Source: Brasenia schreberi (Eukaryota > Streptophyta > Magnoliopsida > Nymphaeales > Cabombaceae). Taken from it: a stretch of 64,000 nt of DNA. The stretch is from assembly GCA_036023115.1 (NCBI GenBank), contig JAYKKT010000089.1, positions 20,083,001 to 20,147,000 of the forward strand. The letters run 5' to 3'. The notes beneath the pieces are model-generated. The model was not told where the DNA came from, ran no database searches, and worked only from the letters and a program-made list of their open reading frames with translations. The first letter of the stretch is position 1. The number at the start of each line of letters is the position of its first letter. The translations under genes and the position numbers were made by a program. Positions 44,086 to 55,500 of this stretch are shown in pieces.

Positions 44086-44111
44086 GATCTGGATATATAT
44101 GGTCCAGATCC
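44086..44111. repeat. U3 palindrome, H
   Basis: GGATCTGGA (44086-44094) and TCCAGATCC (44103-44111), nine perfect pairs. Confidence 0.8.
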
Positions 44112-44597
44112 AATCCAAAATTGAATTCTGACTCCTTCAGGGTATGCTCGAAATGAACGGTTTGTGCGGGGCCTGACAGCATCAGTACTCCGTCTTGTGT
44201 TGGGTCTTCGCCAACATGGTCGTTTGCTTCTGTTTTCACCTTCTGGAGATGATTTCGAATGATTTGTTTGATAACAGGGGCTTGGATGTTCGAGATTCTG
44301 GGGATGAATCTAACACGAGAGTTGCTGCACTGGGCTCGACATATGCTCCAATTCCGGGCTCTCTTTTGCTCTTCTGGTCCTGCTTTCATCAGGCCAAGTC
44401 GCTTTGTGGGGTTTCAAAATATCTTTTAAAAGGTTTTAAAACAATATTATACATATTTAAAACATATATAGTTTAAAGCATATGTACAGGGTTTGCCTGG
44501 AAGGCTCCTTGATTTCCAAACTCAAAATAGCCCTTTGGGGCTGCTTTTGCAAAACCAGGTTATTTGAGAAATTCGTGGGATTTTCGGGGTGTTTACA

Positions 44598-44614
44598 GAT
44601 GCCCCTCTTTGTCA
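44598..44614 (-). other. Polypurine tract of H
   Basis: Minus strand GACAAAGAGGGGCATC directly before TGTAAACACC; one change from the tract in C, D and E. Confidence 0.75.
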
Positions 44615-45186
44615 TTATCCAAATTGATTTGGATAATGGCAAAGACGACAAACACCCCTTTTAATGTCTCCCTAGATCTATCCACGAAAATATGGGATCG
44701 TCCCAATCTTTAGCAAAATCTCACTTTTAAAACCCTGGTAGGAGGAGATATCACGCCAAAGGGATTGTACAAAACGGTTTTTGGTCCTAAAATGGGATCA
44801 TGTTATGCAAATGTCCATCCGTGGGTATGCAAATGCATGACATGGGTGGGGTGCCAAGAGTGGCGACCTCCCAGAGACCATCTATGGTCAAACTCCTGAG
44901 ACTTACAAGGCCTGCTGCTCCAAGTGAGTAGATCCTATGCTGTTCGATGTTCGATTTTTCAAAATCTATTTACAAAATCTATTTACAAAAGGGAAAACTA
45001 CTTTGAGCCTCAATCCTAAGGATCTCGAGCTCTTCGTGTTTGCCTTTGCTTGAGTCTTGTCACTCGCTAATCTAGCGGAGGTTTTATAAGAAAACAAGTT
45101 GCATTTCAAGATTCCTACGTCTTACTCGAAACGTCGAATTCTCAAACAAAATGAAATTCAAGTAAGTAAATCCTATTTTTACTTTA
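44615..45186 (-). other. H 3' untranslated region remnant and deletion junction
   Basis: Matches C 24055-24600 closely, then at about 45186 switches to LTR interior (the ATGCCTGAAGCGGATCC stretch). Everything between, meaning the rest of the untranslated region, pol, gag, PBS and the LTR end, is gone. The flanks share only a few bases (TTTA/TTAGG), pointing to illegitimate recombination. Confidence 0.8.
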
Positions 45187-45243
45187 TGCCTGAAGCGGAT
45201 CCTTTCGTGTGTCTAAGTCGTATTTAAGCAAAAGGGCGTGCCA

Positions 45244-45263
45244 GCTAGCTTACTTAAGCTAGC
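45244..45263 (-). other. U5 hairpin beside a PBS-like motif, H 5' LTR
   Basis: Perfect GCTAGCTTA / TAAGCTAGC stem with TGGCACGCCC adjacent on the minus strand. Confidence 0.75.
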
Positions 45264-45327
45264 GAAGAAATATTTTGAAATCTGACTTCTATCGTGGTGA
45301 CTGTGAGCAAGCAAGCTCTTTTCGTCG

Positions 45328-45363
45328 TAGACATTCTTGCACCGACGCGCAAGGGTCAGTCTG
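45328..45363 (-). ncRNA. Conserved two-tier stem-loop, H 5' LTR
   Basis: TAGAC/GTCTG outer stem (one G-T pair), CTTGC/GCAAG inner stem. Confidence 0.6.
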
Positions 45364-46739
45364 TACGCTTAGAAAATCGAGTTTTTGACATGATAACCTA
45401 GGAAAATGTTTGAGGTGTTCGGTTTGGGCTGATTTGTATGGTTTCAAATTTTATTTTCACGTGGATGTGAACGTGCCTATGTCTTTCTTTTTATCCCTTT
45501 TCGGGCCAACTAGGTGTGTGTATGCACACGTAACCTAAGTGGGGCGATTTTGAGTGGGAGTGTGAGGTTTGCTTTGATGCAATATGCATCCTAACTCGTG
45601 GTATGGCGTATATGTAATGCAAACTCACGCAACTCCAAAGGGAAAACCCGAATTGAAAGACAATGCGAAAGGGAAATGACTTAATGTAAATTGCAAAAGG
45701 GAAATATGGCTATATCTTAAGAGCGAAAAGGCTCAATTGTGCAAGTGTGTGCCGTGTATATATGTAAAGACTACGTACACTGCTGAACCTTAAAACCCAA
45801 ATCTTAAAGACATAGCCGAAAGGGAAATACTTATAATATATATGGGCTCGAAGGTCGCCAACGTGTGCGTGGGTGTTGTGTGTATATTGAAAGACAACTC
45901 ACACGACTTGTAAATTGTAAACACTCTGAAATCCCACGAATTTCTCAAAACCATCTGGTTTTGTAAAAGCAGCCCCAAAGGGCCATTTTGAGTCTGGAAA
46001 CCCAAGAGCCTTCCAGACAACCCTGTATATATGTTTTAAACTTTATATTTCAAAAATATGTGATATGGTTTTTGAAAACCTTTTAAACATGTTTTGAAAT
46101 CCCGAAGCAGCTTGGCCTCATCCAGACAGAACCAGGAAAGCTAAGGAGAGGCTGGAATCGGAGCACATGTCGAGCCCGGCACAACAACTCTCGTATCAAA
46201 TCCACACCCCCAGGATCTCGAACGTCCAAGACCCTGTTATCATCAAAACATTGTTTGAAGTCATCTTCGGAAGGTGAAAACAGAGACGGATGATCATGTT
46301 GGCGAAGACCCAACGCAGACGGAGCACTGATGTTGTCAGGCCCCGCACAAACCGTTCGTTTCGAACACAGCTCGAAGGAGTCAGAGTTCAGTTTGGATCG
46401 GATTTGGACCATATATATCCAGATCCCAATCCAAACCCATGTATGGACTTGGATTTGGATTTGGATTTGGATTCAAAAATCCAATCCAATATCCATATCC
46501 ATGGCCCACATCACCTTCTCATAAATGGAGGTGGGGCCCACTTGAATTTCACATGGGATTATGGGCATGAGAGAGAGTGGGGGTGGATAAGATCAAGTGT
46601 GTGTTGTAATTAAGCTTGACTTGTGTGTCAAGTTTGGGGTTAATCATGTGGGTTAGCCTAATTAAGTGGGTTTAAGCTTGTAATTAGCCAAAACCTAACC
46701 TAGGGTTGCACCAGCATGATATGATTAGGGTCTATGGGC

Positions 46740-47105
46740 CATGCAAAGGGAGCTCCTTCACCTAAACCTAACCAAAAACACCTAATCCTAGCCTTCTACC
46801 CTAATCCCGTCCTAATCTGAGCCTAATCACCTAACCCACTTCCCTAATCCTTCCCTAAACCTAGGTTAATTTCCCTAAACCTAGCCTAATCCTAGCCTAA
46901 TCACCTAACCTACCTCACTAAACCTCACCCTAAAACCAACCCACCTAGCTAAACCCTAAACCTCTAAACCACCCCTAGCACACAACCTACCCAAACCCCT
47001 TGTATTTAAAATATCTGACCCTACCCTTTTCAGCCCACCTTATCACCACACCACCCTACCTAAACCACCTAACCACTACCCCAAAACCAGCCCCAACCGA
47101 CCTAG
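46740..47105 (-). repeat. Telomere-like tract, D 5' LTR
   Basis: Plus strand is C-rich (CCTAACC, CCTAATC, CCTAAAC variants); the G-rich strand is antisense to the element, as in A, C, E and H. Directly upstream of the TATA box. Confidence 0.75.
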
Positions 47106-47113
47106 CCCAGCCC

Positions 47114-47120
47114 TATATAA
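47114..47120 (+). promoter_or_regulatory. TATA box of LTR D
   Basis: TATATAA, directly followed by a run of C. E has the same arrangement inverted (59922-59929). A and C have weaker TATTTAA forms at this position. Confidence 0.65.
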
Positions 47121-48030
47121 ACCCCCCCTTGGGGGCGGGTTTTTCCCATCTAGAAGCTCCCTCTTCCACCAGCCGGGTCCTCCACTCTCCAGCCCAGCCG
47201 ACTCCCATCTTGCTCCACCCGCCCCACAGCCAGCCACCACCTGCGCCACTACCTTCCAGCCGAGCACCACCACCACCACCACTCCAGCCGAGGTCCACAT
47301 CACCCCCTTCCTCTTGGCCGAACCCCATCCTGCGCATCCTCTTCACCCGGCTACTCCCCTTTCATCCGCCACCACCTCCCTTCATCCGGTTAGTATCCTC
47401 CACCTTACTCCTTCTCTACTCCCTCTCCACTCTCAGCCACCTAACCCACTACCATATCACCCTAATACCAGCCACTTGCCGCCACCATTCCCACTCGGCC
47501 AGGCCATAACCACCCTAACTACCCGCCACCACCTAGACACCTTAGCTCCATTCGGCCACCCTATCTGACTCCCTAAGACCTGCCCATATCACCCAACTAC
47601 ACCCACTACACCCACTACCACCTTACCCCATCTCCTAGCTAGTTCCCTCCCCTTACACCACTCCTAGCCACCCTAGCAACCCGCCACCATCAAGTCCTCC
47701 TAGTCGGCCACTCCAACCGACTGTGATTCCATTCACCCACCCTAGCAACCCGCCAACCTTAGGTGTTCCATTAGACCTTCCCTTAGGTTCACCCTTTGCA
47801 CAACCTACCTTAAAACTAAACCCTATCCTAGTGACCTTCCTTAGCCACATTATCCCAATACATTAAGGTGGCACCCTTGCTAGTACCCGGCCATCTTCAA
47901 GGCTCCTCTTCCGCGCACCAAGGCACCCGGCCAGCAGCCCCCTTGCCGTTCAATCTGCAGAGCTCCCGCTTGTAGCCCAAGGCGAAGGCCAAGCCCACGC
48001 TCAAGCAAGGCCTCTTCGGACCAGCTATTA

Positions 48031-48036
48031 GTAAGT
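48031..48036 (+). other. Conserved splice-donor-like site in LTR leader
   Basis: GTAAGT, about 900 bp downstream of the TATA box. The same hexamer stands at the matching place in A (7755-7750), C (22113-22108 and 33358-33353), H (42667-42662) and E (59030-59025), although bases around it vary. No acceptor is identified. Confidence 0.4.
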
Positions 48037-48239
48037 GCCTAACTCGGTCCTTAGTTGTATACTTGCTTAAGATTCAATTCGATACGGGATTGTAATAACG
48101 GAGCATAGTCTCCCCCCGCTTGTAATAACGTGGCTTGGCACATCCACACACGTGCACTCTCTTAGTTGTGCACGATTTTGAACACACACGGGCCTAATCA
48201 GCCCCTAATACATAAATACATATATATATGCCTTAATTT

Positions 48240-48900
48240 TCGTAGGGTTTTGCTTAAGTTGGGTGTGTTGTCTTTCAATTCAAGCACTCACACACATTGA
48301 GCCTTCGCTCTTATTTGAAAGACCCAAGTAAGGGCCGAGCTATACTATTTGGGTTTTCATTTCATGTCGTGTGTGTAAGTCTTTCAATTCAAGCACTCAC
48401 ACACATTGAGCCTTCGCTCTTATTTGAAAGACCCAAGTAAGGGCCAAGCTATACTATTTGGGTTTTCATTTCATGTTGTGTGTGTAAGTCTTTCAATTCA
48501 AGCACTCACACACATTGAGCCTTCGCTCTTATTTGAAAGACCCAAGTAAGGGCCGAGCTATACTATTTGGGTTTTCATTTCATGTCGTGTGTGTAAGTCT
48601 TTCAATTCAAGCACTCACACACATTGAGCCTTCGCTCTTATTTGAAAGACCCAAGTAAGGGCCATGTTATACTATTTGGGTTTAATTTCATGTTGTGTGC
48701 GTAGTACTTCAATTCAAGCACTCACACACATTGAGCTTTCGCTCTTATTCCCAAGACCTTAGTCAAGGCCCTACTGCAAGTTATATTTGGGTTTAATTTC
48801 ATGTCGTGTGTGTAAGTCTTTCAATTCAAGCATGCACCCACATTGAGCCTTCGCTCTTATTTGCAAGACCCGAGTAAGGGCCCATATACATACTCTATAT
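48240..48900 (+). repeat. 110-bp tandem repeat array, D 5' LTR, about 6 units
   Basis: GAGCCTTCGCTCTTATTTG recurs at about 48299, 48408, 48517, 48626 and 48845, with a diverged unit near 48735. Three central units are almost identical. Confidence 0.85.
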
Positions 48901-49257
48901 ACATATCTCCCTTCGGCATTTACATTACAAGTTATTTCCCTTCGGTTCTTTCCCTTCGGCATTGTCTTTACATTCGGGTTTTCCCTTTGGAGTACAGTGA
49001 GTTTGCATTGCATCTATGCCATACCACGAGGTAGGACGCATATTGCATCAAAGCAAGCCCCGCTCAAAATTCGCCCATGTAGTGGAATGTTCATAACACA
49101 CAAACTAGGTGGCCCATAAAGGGATAAAAGGAAAGACTTAGGCATGTGCAAATCCACGTGATCTAAAAATCTGCAATCGTATCTAAAAGACCCGAATTAA
49201 ACACGTCGAACCTCTTCGTATGCTTTCTATCCCAAAAACTCGATTTTTCAAAGCATA

Positions 49258-49293
49258 CAGACTGACCCTTGCGCATCGGTGCAAGAAGGTCTG
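49258..49293 (+). ncRNA. Conserved two-tier stem-loop, D 5' LTR (sense orientation)
   Basis: CAGAC (49258-49262) pairs with GTCTG (49289-49293); CTTGC pairs with GCAAG; loop GCATCGGT. This copy shows the element in sense orientation, about 190 bases upstream of the PBS. Confidence 0.6.
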
Positions 49294-49361
49294 CGATGAC
49301 AAGAGCTCACTTGCTCACAGTCGCCACGATTAGAAGTCAGTTCAAAAAAATATATATCTTC

Positions 49362-49391
49362 GCTAGCTTAGGTAAGCTAGCTGGCACGCCC
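49362..49391 (+). other. U5 hairpin plus PBS-like motif, D 5' LTR
   Basis: GCTAGCTTA-GG-TAAGCTAGC (49362-49381), then TGGCACGCCC (49382-49391). The true PBS at 49483 begins with the same ten bases. Confidence 0.75.
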
Positions 49392-49482
49392 TGTTTATAT
49401 AAATAGGCCTTAGACGCACGAGAGGATCCGCTCCAAGCCCTGAAAAGGCGAGAGGCGGGGATTTTCACGCGTCTACAGAGAT

Positions 49483-49500
49483 TGGCACGCCCGGTGGGAC
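49483..49500 (+). other. Primer-binding site of element D
   Basis: TGGCACGCCCGGTGGGAC after the spacer GAGAT. Identical to A and C. Confidence 0.8.
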
Positions 49501-49619
49501 GTGAGCCTTTCAAAAATTGAGTTTTAAGTTAGGAGTTTGCGAAAATTTTGTTAAAAAGGTGTCATTTTAACTTGTTTTCTTTGCTTGTACTTAAGAAATT
49601 TTGAAAAAGCTTGAAAAGC

Positions 49620-52490
49620 ATGTCAAAATCCAATCCAAGTGAAGTGTCGAGCCAAGGCTCATGCGCATCAAGTTCTCACTCTAGGAGGATTTTCAAAAAC
49701 AAAATAAAACTAGATGAAATCGAGAACTTGAGAAGGGAGTTTGAGGCCAAAATCGATGCTCTCAGCCAAGAGGCTGAAGTAGGCGATTCGTGTTCATCAA
49801 ACGGTGAACAAAGGCCTAAGAAAAAATCTGAAAAACCTCGCAAGCACAAAGAGGCCTCCGTAATGGAAGACAACCAATACCACGACTCCTTCATACAAAA
49901 GGACCATAAAGCCCTACAGTAGTTGCTGAAAGGGCAGAATAAAGAGAAAAGAAGCTACGCCCTGTCTGATTTCCTTCCTATGGATTACGAAACAAACAAT
50001 GACGATGAAATACCGAACTTCTATCGGTATGATGGCATGGGAGACCCTAGGTCTCACTTGCAACTTTTCTCGCGTCGAGCCCATAAGAAGAAAAAGGACT
50101 CGATGAAATGGGTGTATTGGTTCCCTTTATCCCTTAAAGGCACAGCTGCCAAATGGCTGGCTTCCTACGACTTAAGCCAATTCGCTACTTTTGAAGAGTT
50201 AGCGAACTGCTTCATGCAAAGATTTGCATACAACGTAGAAGTCACGCTGACTCTGAATACCTTAAGGGATACAAAGCAAGGCATGAATGAAGACGTACAT
50301 GCCTTCATTATAAGATGGAGGTCACTTTTGGGCCAAGTGCGAGAGCCTATATCCGAAGGATCCACAATCATGCTCATCCTGGATAACTTTAAAAGCGAGT
50401 TAAAAACCCTTCTCTCGCTCCATGAGATCTCAACTTTCCATAAGTTGATCAAAAAGGCCTCCCTTTTCGAAACCAACTTGCGAAAAGGGACATACGATCA
50501 CTTGTGGAAAGGAAGTGTCGTTTCCAAAACCCGCTTGGAAAAACCCATCACATACGGGCTACCCACGATGGACAAAGGGGCAAAGCCCCATAAAATCACC
50601 AATGTTCGGGTGGATCCAGGCGTGGCAGGCACTTCAAAAAATTTTGAAAAATTAGAAAATAAGAGGGAGCGAAACTTTCAAAAACCGGTTGAAAAACGGG
50701 AGTACACTCCGCTGGGGCAACCTGTGTCAGAGGTCCTAGACCGCCTACTTGCCCAAGGCATGATAGAACTCCCTGAAATCCCCGAAGGAGTCACCTCCAA
50801 AGGGGGGTATTTAAACCGATTTTGTAAGTATCATCGGCTCAAAGGCCATGATACCAAACATTGTTTCTCCCTTTTAAATAAAATTGAGAACTTGATAGCA
50901 GAAGGCCGGCTCAAAGTCATTGCGGAACCTGAGCCACCTCAAGCTATCTTCAAAGAACTCTTTCCCAAACACGCCAGTGGCAGTGGGAAAGGAAAGGAGG
51001 TATGTACCCTCACCATTTCTAAGGAACTAGTGCAAAAACCAAAACCTGGTCGACCCACTTGTGCGCCCACTCTTGTATTATACAAGAAGCATGCCCAAGT
51101 CGTCATCCGGGGACCACCAAAAGTGGAATACCCGTCAAAACCAGTTTTGAAAATCCAAGGTTCTCCTCAGCTCATCCTTAGAGCCAAATTTAGCGCGAAC
51201 CCTAGGCTGGTCGTGGGGGAAGTGACTAGATCCGGGAGGATCTATCAACCCCCACACCTTCAAGGTGCTCAAAAGGTTGTCAGTGTGCCTAGCCCCTCAA
51301 AAGCATGTATCCCTAGTGTTCTGCCAAAAGCAGATAAGGACAAAATCATCCTAAATCCTTATGACTTCGAAAACCACCTTTCAAAGATTCCTATTCACAT
51401 GTCTATCTTAGAGCTTATACAAACCTCGCCTAGGCATAGACTTGTATTAGAGAAAATTCTAGAAAGGGCCAAGGTTGATTCGAACATAAGTCCGGAATCC
51501 TTGTCTGCCCAAGTGGCTTTATTAGGAGCAAAATCGCCCATCACTTTCTCGGAAGATGATGTAGATAGACCCTACGAATCCCATAACTAGGCCCTGCATA
51601 TCGAGGTGGTTCTGAACAACCACTCTCTGGACAGGTGCCTAGTCAATGGTGGAGGAGGGCTCAACATCCTTCCACTTCATGTGGCATATAAAATCAGAGT
51701 CACCTTGACTTCAGTGAATCCAAGCCCCATCGTTATCAATGGATACGATGGGAATGCGTCTAGACCTTTAGGATCCATCGAACTCCCAATAGAAACGGGA
51801 GGGATCGAACACACGGGGGTGTTCCATGTCTTGGACATCCACCCCCATTATAACCTGTTGCTGGGAAGACCCTGGATACACAGCTTGTGCGCTGTGCCAT
51901 CCACCGTCCACAGGTGTGTCAAGATCCCTTTTAGGGACCAGGTCGTAGTCATCCTAGGTAAGAGTCACCCACAGCTTCTAGGGATCATAAACTCCCCTTG
52001 TTTATCAAGCTCCCAGGCCCATGAGGCTAACCTGGGGCAAATTATGGTTGAGCCACCACGGCTCGTGTTGAACAACCCTAGGAAGGTTGTATGTGTGAAG
52101 GGGCCGCCCAAAACAGGCCCCCTCTTGATCTTAACCCTTCTAGGAAAACCCAAGCATTCCCTATTTCCAAAGCCCCTGCACAAAAAATCATATGAGCCCA
52201 ATATGGACGACAGCATGTTCCAAGACCACGACTTATACCAAACCTTTTCAAAAAATAGAAAGTCGTGGAACATTTTGTTGAACATGGGCTACACACCCTA
52301 CAAGAGTCTAGGGGCACAGAACCAGGGCCTCCTAGAGCCCATCCTTCCTAGGGCCAATCCAAGCTGATATGGGATCGGCTATACTCCCCGAATACCGCCG
52401 GAGCCACCCCCTGTGACCACCTGGGTCAAGGGTGCCCTGGAACCTGTCTTAGAAGAGACCTAAGATTTAGATCTCCTATTCCGAGTCTAA
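49620..52490 (+). pseudogene. Element D gag-protease with nonsense codons
   Basis: Starts ATG 49620 (MSKSNPSEVSS). Gag domain, zinc knuckle CKYHRLKGHDTKHC, aspartic protease with CLVNGGGGLNILP (the catalytic Asp is changed to Asn), LLLGRPWIH and LNMGYTPYKSLG. Stops: TAG 49920-49922 (CAG in A), TAG 51588-51590 (CAG in A), TGA near 52366 (CGA in A), TAA 52461-52463 (TAT in A). Three of the four are C-to-T changes. The family stop follows LLFRV at 52488-52490. Confidence 0.92.
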
Positions 52491-52515
52491 CCCATAGTGT
52501 TTTCCCTTTGTAGGT

Positions 52516-55500
52516 ATGACGGAAGATCCCTTTTCTAAAAACACAAAAACATTTGAAAAGCTTAAAATCAAAAAAATCAGAAAACAAGAAAAACCAAAAA
52601 CAATGGAAAAACAAAAACTCGAAAATAGAGTGCTTTGTATAGTTCCCAAGGTTCTTGTTTTACAAAAACCCAAAAAAATCAAAAATTTGGAAAATACCAA
52701 AAAGATTTTGTACATAGCTGCTCCTGGTAGGACTTTGGCGAAAGAAAAGGATTTCGAAAGAAACGTCGTCTGCATAGCCAGACCAAAAATTTCGAAATCA
52801 CTTGAAAATCCAAGTACAAAACCAAGTCTTTTTGAAAACCACGCATCAAATTCCCTCGGGTCTATAGCCCACGAGAATGATCAAAGCCCAGAAGTGGATC
52901 CCCTTGAAGAGGATCCCACTTCTGAGCTCCTAGAATTTCAAAAAATTCTCGATTTTGAAAGACCTTCCCAATCAGTAGGAGGAGATTTCATAGAAGTAAA
53001 CCTAGGGGATGATTCCAATCCCAAATCCATCAAAATAGGCGCATGTTTGCATGAAACTGAAAGGTTAGCATTCATTGCATTTCTACGAACCTATTTAGAT
53101 GTGTTTGCATGGACATATGAAGACATGCCGGGCATAGATCCCAGCATTGTCGAACATCGTCTTCCCTTAGATACAGGTGTAAAACCCATAAAGCAGAAGC
53201 TTAGGAAAATACACCCGAATGTACACACGCAAGTCAAAGAGGGTTTAGAAGATTTGCTAAAAGCCGGATTTATAAAACCCATTGCGTATTCTGATTGGTT
53301 GTCAAATATCGTTGTAGTTCGAAAAACCAATGGGAAAATTCGACTATGCATCGATTTCAGAAACCTGAATAAAGCCACTCCAAAAGATAATTATCCTTTA
53401 CCAAACATAGATTTGATAGTCGATAGTACTGCAAATCATGTAATGTTTTCGTTTATGGATGGCTATTCAGGCTATAATCAAATCAAACTAAGTCCACGAG
53501 ATCAAGGTAAGACCGCCTTCACAACCCCATGGGGCACGTACTGCTATACAGTCATGCCCTTTGGTTTCAAAAATGCCGGCGCAACATACCAACGAGCCAT
53601 GACCACGATCTTCCATGATCAGATTCATGAGCTCGTAGAAGTGTATGTAGATGATCTCTTGGCGAAATCCAAAACCCGATGCACCCATATCAAATGTTTA
53701 CAAAAGATTTTCGAAAGGCTTAGGCTTTACAAAGTAAAGCTAAACCCTCAAAAATGTGTGTTCGGGGTTGAATCAGGGAAGCTTCTAGGCTTTATAGTGA
53801 GCCAAAGGGGAATAGAAGTCGACCCCTCTAAGTGTTGAGCCATCATAGACATGGCTCCACCCTCCAATCTCACCCAAATCCGTAGCCTCCAAGGTCGTTT
53901 ACAATCCGTTCGCCGATTCATATCGAATCTGGCAACTAGATGCGAACCCTTCAACAAACTATTGAGGAAGGGCACGAAATTCTTATGGGATGACGAATGC
54001 TAGAAGTCCTTCGAGAGACTGAAGGCATACTTGGTTAATCCCCCCGTTTTGAACCCTCCAAAGCAAGGAAAACCGCTTTTACTATACATCTCCGTGCATG
54101 CGAATGCTTTAGGAGCCCTGTTGGCTCAATACGAGGATGACACCCATAAGGAGTATGCCATCTACTACATTTCGAAAACTCTCTTGGCGTATGAACGAAA
54201 TTATCAAGCCATGGAGAAGACGTGCTTGGCCCTAGTCTGGGTCTGCCAGAAATTCAGACACTATTTCCTAGATCATGAGATCTGGATAGTGTCCAAGCTT
54301 GATCCAATCAAGCACTTATTCGAAAAACCCATTCTCACGGGTAGATTGGGCAAATGGCAACTCCTTCTAATGGAGTATGATCTGAAATACCATCACCAGA
54401 TCTCCATTAAGGGGCAAGCCCTAGCAGACTACGTGGCTGAGTTCCCCTTAGAGGACGCATATCCCACTCTTGTTGAAATGCCTGATGAAGGCATATTACA
54501 AAACCAGTTTCAAAACCACATTTTGGCAAATTCTTTCGAAAACCAAGTGTGGAAGATGCACTTCGATGGGGCACGAAACCAACGAGGGGCTGGTGCTGGG
54601 GTCATCCTAATCTCCCCTGAAAAGGGCAAGATTCCCATAGCCATCCGCTTAGATTTCGAATGTTCCAACAACGTAGCTGAGTATGAAGCACTCATACAAG
54701 GCTTAAGAATTTCGAAAACTCTAGGGGCATCATGCATCGAGGTCTTTGGAGATTCGCTCCTTGTCATAAACCAGGTTTTAAAAATTTGGCAAGTACGGAA
54801 TGAGAAACTACTTCCATATCACGAGTTGGCCACTCGATTGGTCCAGTCCTTCCAATCGTGTAAATTCACACACGTAGGAAGAGAGGACAATGGCATCGCC
54901 GATGCCCTTTCCTCCTTGGGTTCAGCCCTAAAGGTCGATCCCATTTCAAGGACCAGATCTTTAGAAATATGGCATGCGCCCCACCCATCCACACACGACT
55001 TGGACATTTAACAAAATAACCCAGAGTCTATTGAAAAACCCTAGTTTTATGACATAAAACAATTTTTAGAAAATGGGGGATTCGCCGAGGATGCCACATC
55101 CAAAGATAAGGCATTCATTCGTAAGATTTCGACCCGATACACCATTCTGGGTGGGGTTTTATACAAAAAAGTTTTACCGGCATTCTGCTTAGGTGTATCG
55201 ACCTAGAGGAGGCTAGGATAGTGATGCATGAATTCCACGATGGAGAATGTGGAGGTCATGTTAATGCCAATATGATGGCAATGAAAATACTTAGAGGGGG
55301 CTATTTTTGGTCTACCCTGAAAAAGGATTGTCACGATCATGTTAGGAAGTGTCATCCATGTCAAGTGCATGGGCACGCCATTCATATCCCTTCATCTGCA
55401 TTGCATTCCGTGGTCAGCCCCTGGCCATTTACCATGTGGGCGTTTGACATAGTAGGCCCAATATTTTCAAAAGCCTCGAATGGGCATCGATTTATTTTAG

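Larger units (their letters stand above)
41601..44597 (-). mobile_element. 3' LTR of H, second part
   Basis: Resumes after the gtatg duplication. In transcription order: palindrome 44111-44086, telomere-like tract 43770-43360, TATA box 43356-43349 (CTATAAAC), GTAAGT site 42667-42662, diverged 110-bp repeats 42420-42100, and a region of GAGCG-AAAGGCTC motifs near 41900. Ends TGTAAACACCCC on the minus strand at 44597. No gene; the antisense frames are spurious. Confidence 0.88.
37513..45915 (-). mobile_element. Element H, family A, large internal deletion, interrupted by I and D
   Basis: Minus-oriented relative of A and C. The 3' LTR is 44597-37513; without the I insertion and its duplication it is about 3.28 kb, the family length. 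Beyond it lie the polypurine tract (44598-44614) and about 570 bp of the family 3' untranslated region. At about 45186 the sequence jumps from untranslated region into the interior of the 5' LTR, so gag and pol are deleted. The 5' LTR is then cut at 45916 by D. Left flank gcgcc (37508-37512) should be its duplication. Confidence 0.88.
45187..45915 (-). mobile_element. 5' LTR remnant of H
   Basis: Starts inside the LTR, with the hairpin at 45244-45263 and the stem-loop at 45328-45363, then GAGCG-AAAGGCTC motifs to 45910. Interrupted by D at 45916; the remainder is outside the window. Confidence 0.85.
45916..49477 (+). mobile_element. 5' LTR of element D, 3.56 kb
   Basis: TGTAAACACTCT start, GCGTCTACA end. 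U3: palindrome 46400-46426, CCTAA-rich tract 46740-47105; TATA box 47114-47120 (TATATAA in CCTATATAAACC); C-rich leader 47130-48000; GTAAGT donor-like site 48031-48036; 110-bp array 48240-48900; stem-loop 49258-49293; hairpin 49362-49381 followed by TGGCACGCCC (49382-49391). The leader holds a Pro/Ser-codon-rich frame that overlaps the TATA box and is judged spurious. Confidence 0.93.

Noticed and set aside
47000..47509. Pro/Ser-rich frame of about 170 codons in LTR D, with a relative in E (59528-60043) and shorter ones in A and C
   Set aside because: It spans the TATA box and the C-rich leader, consists of low-complexity CCA/CCT codons, is not kept at equal length in A and C, and has no domain.
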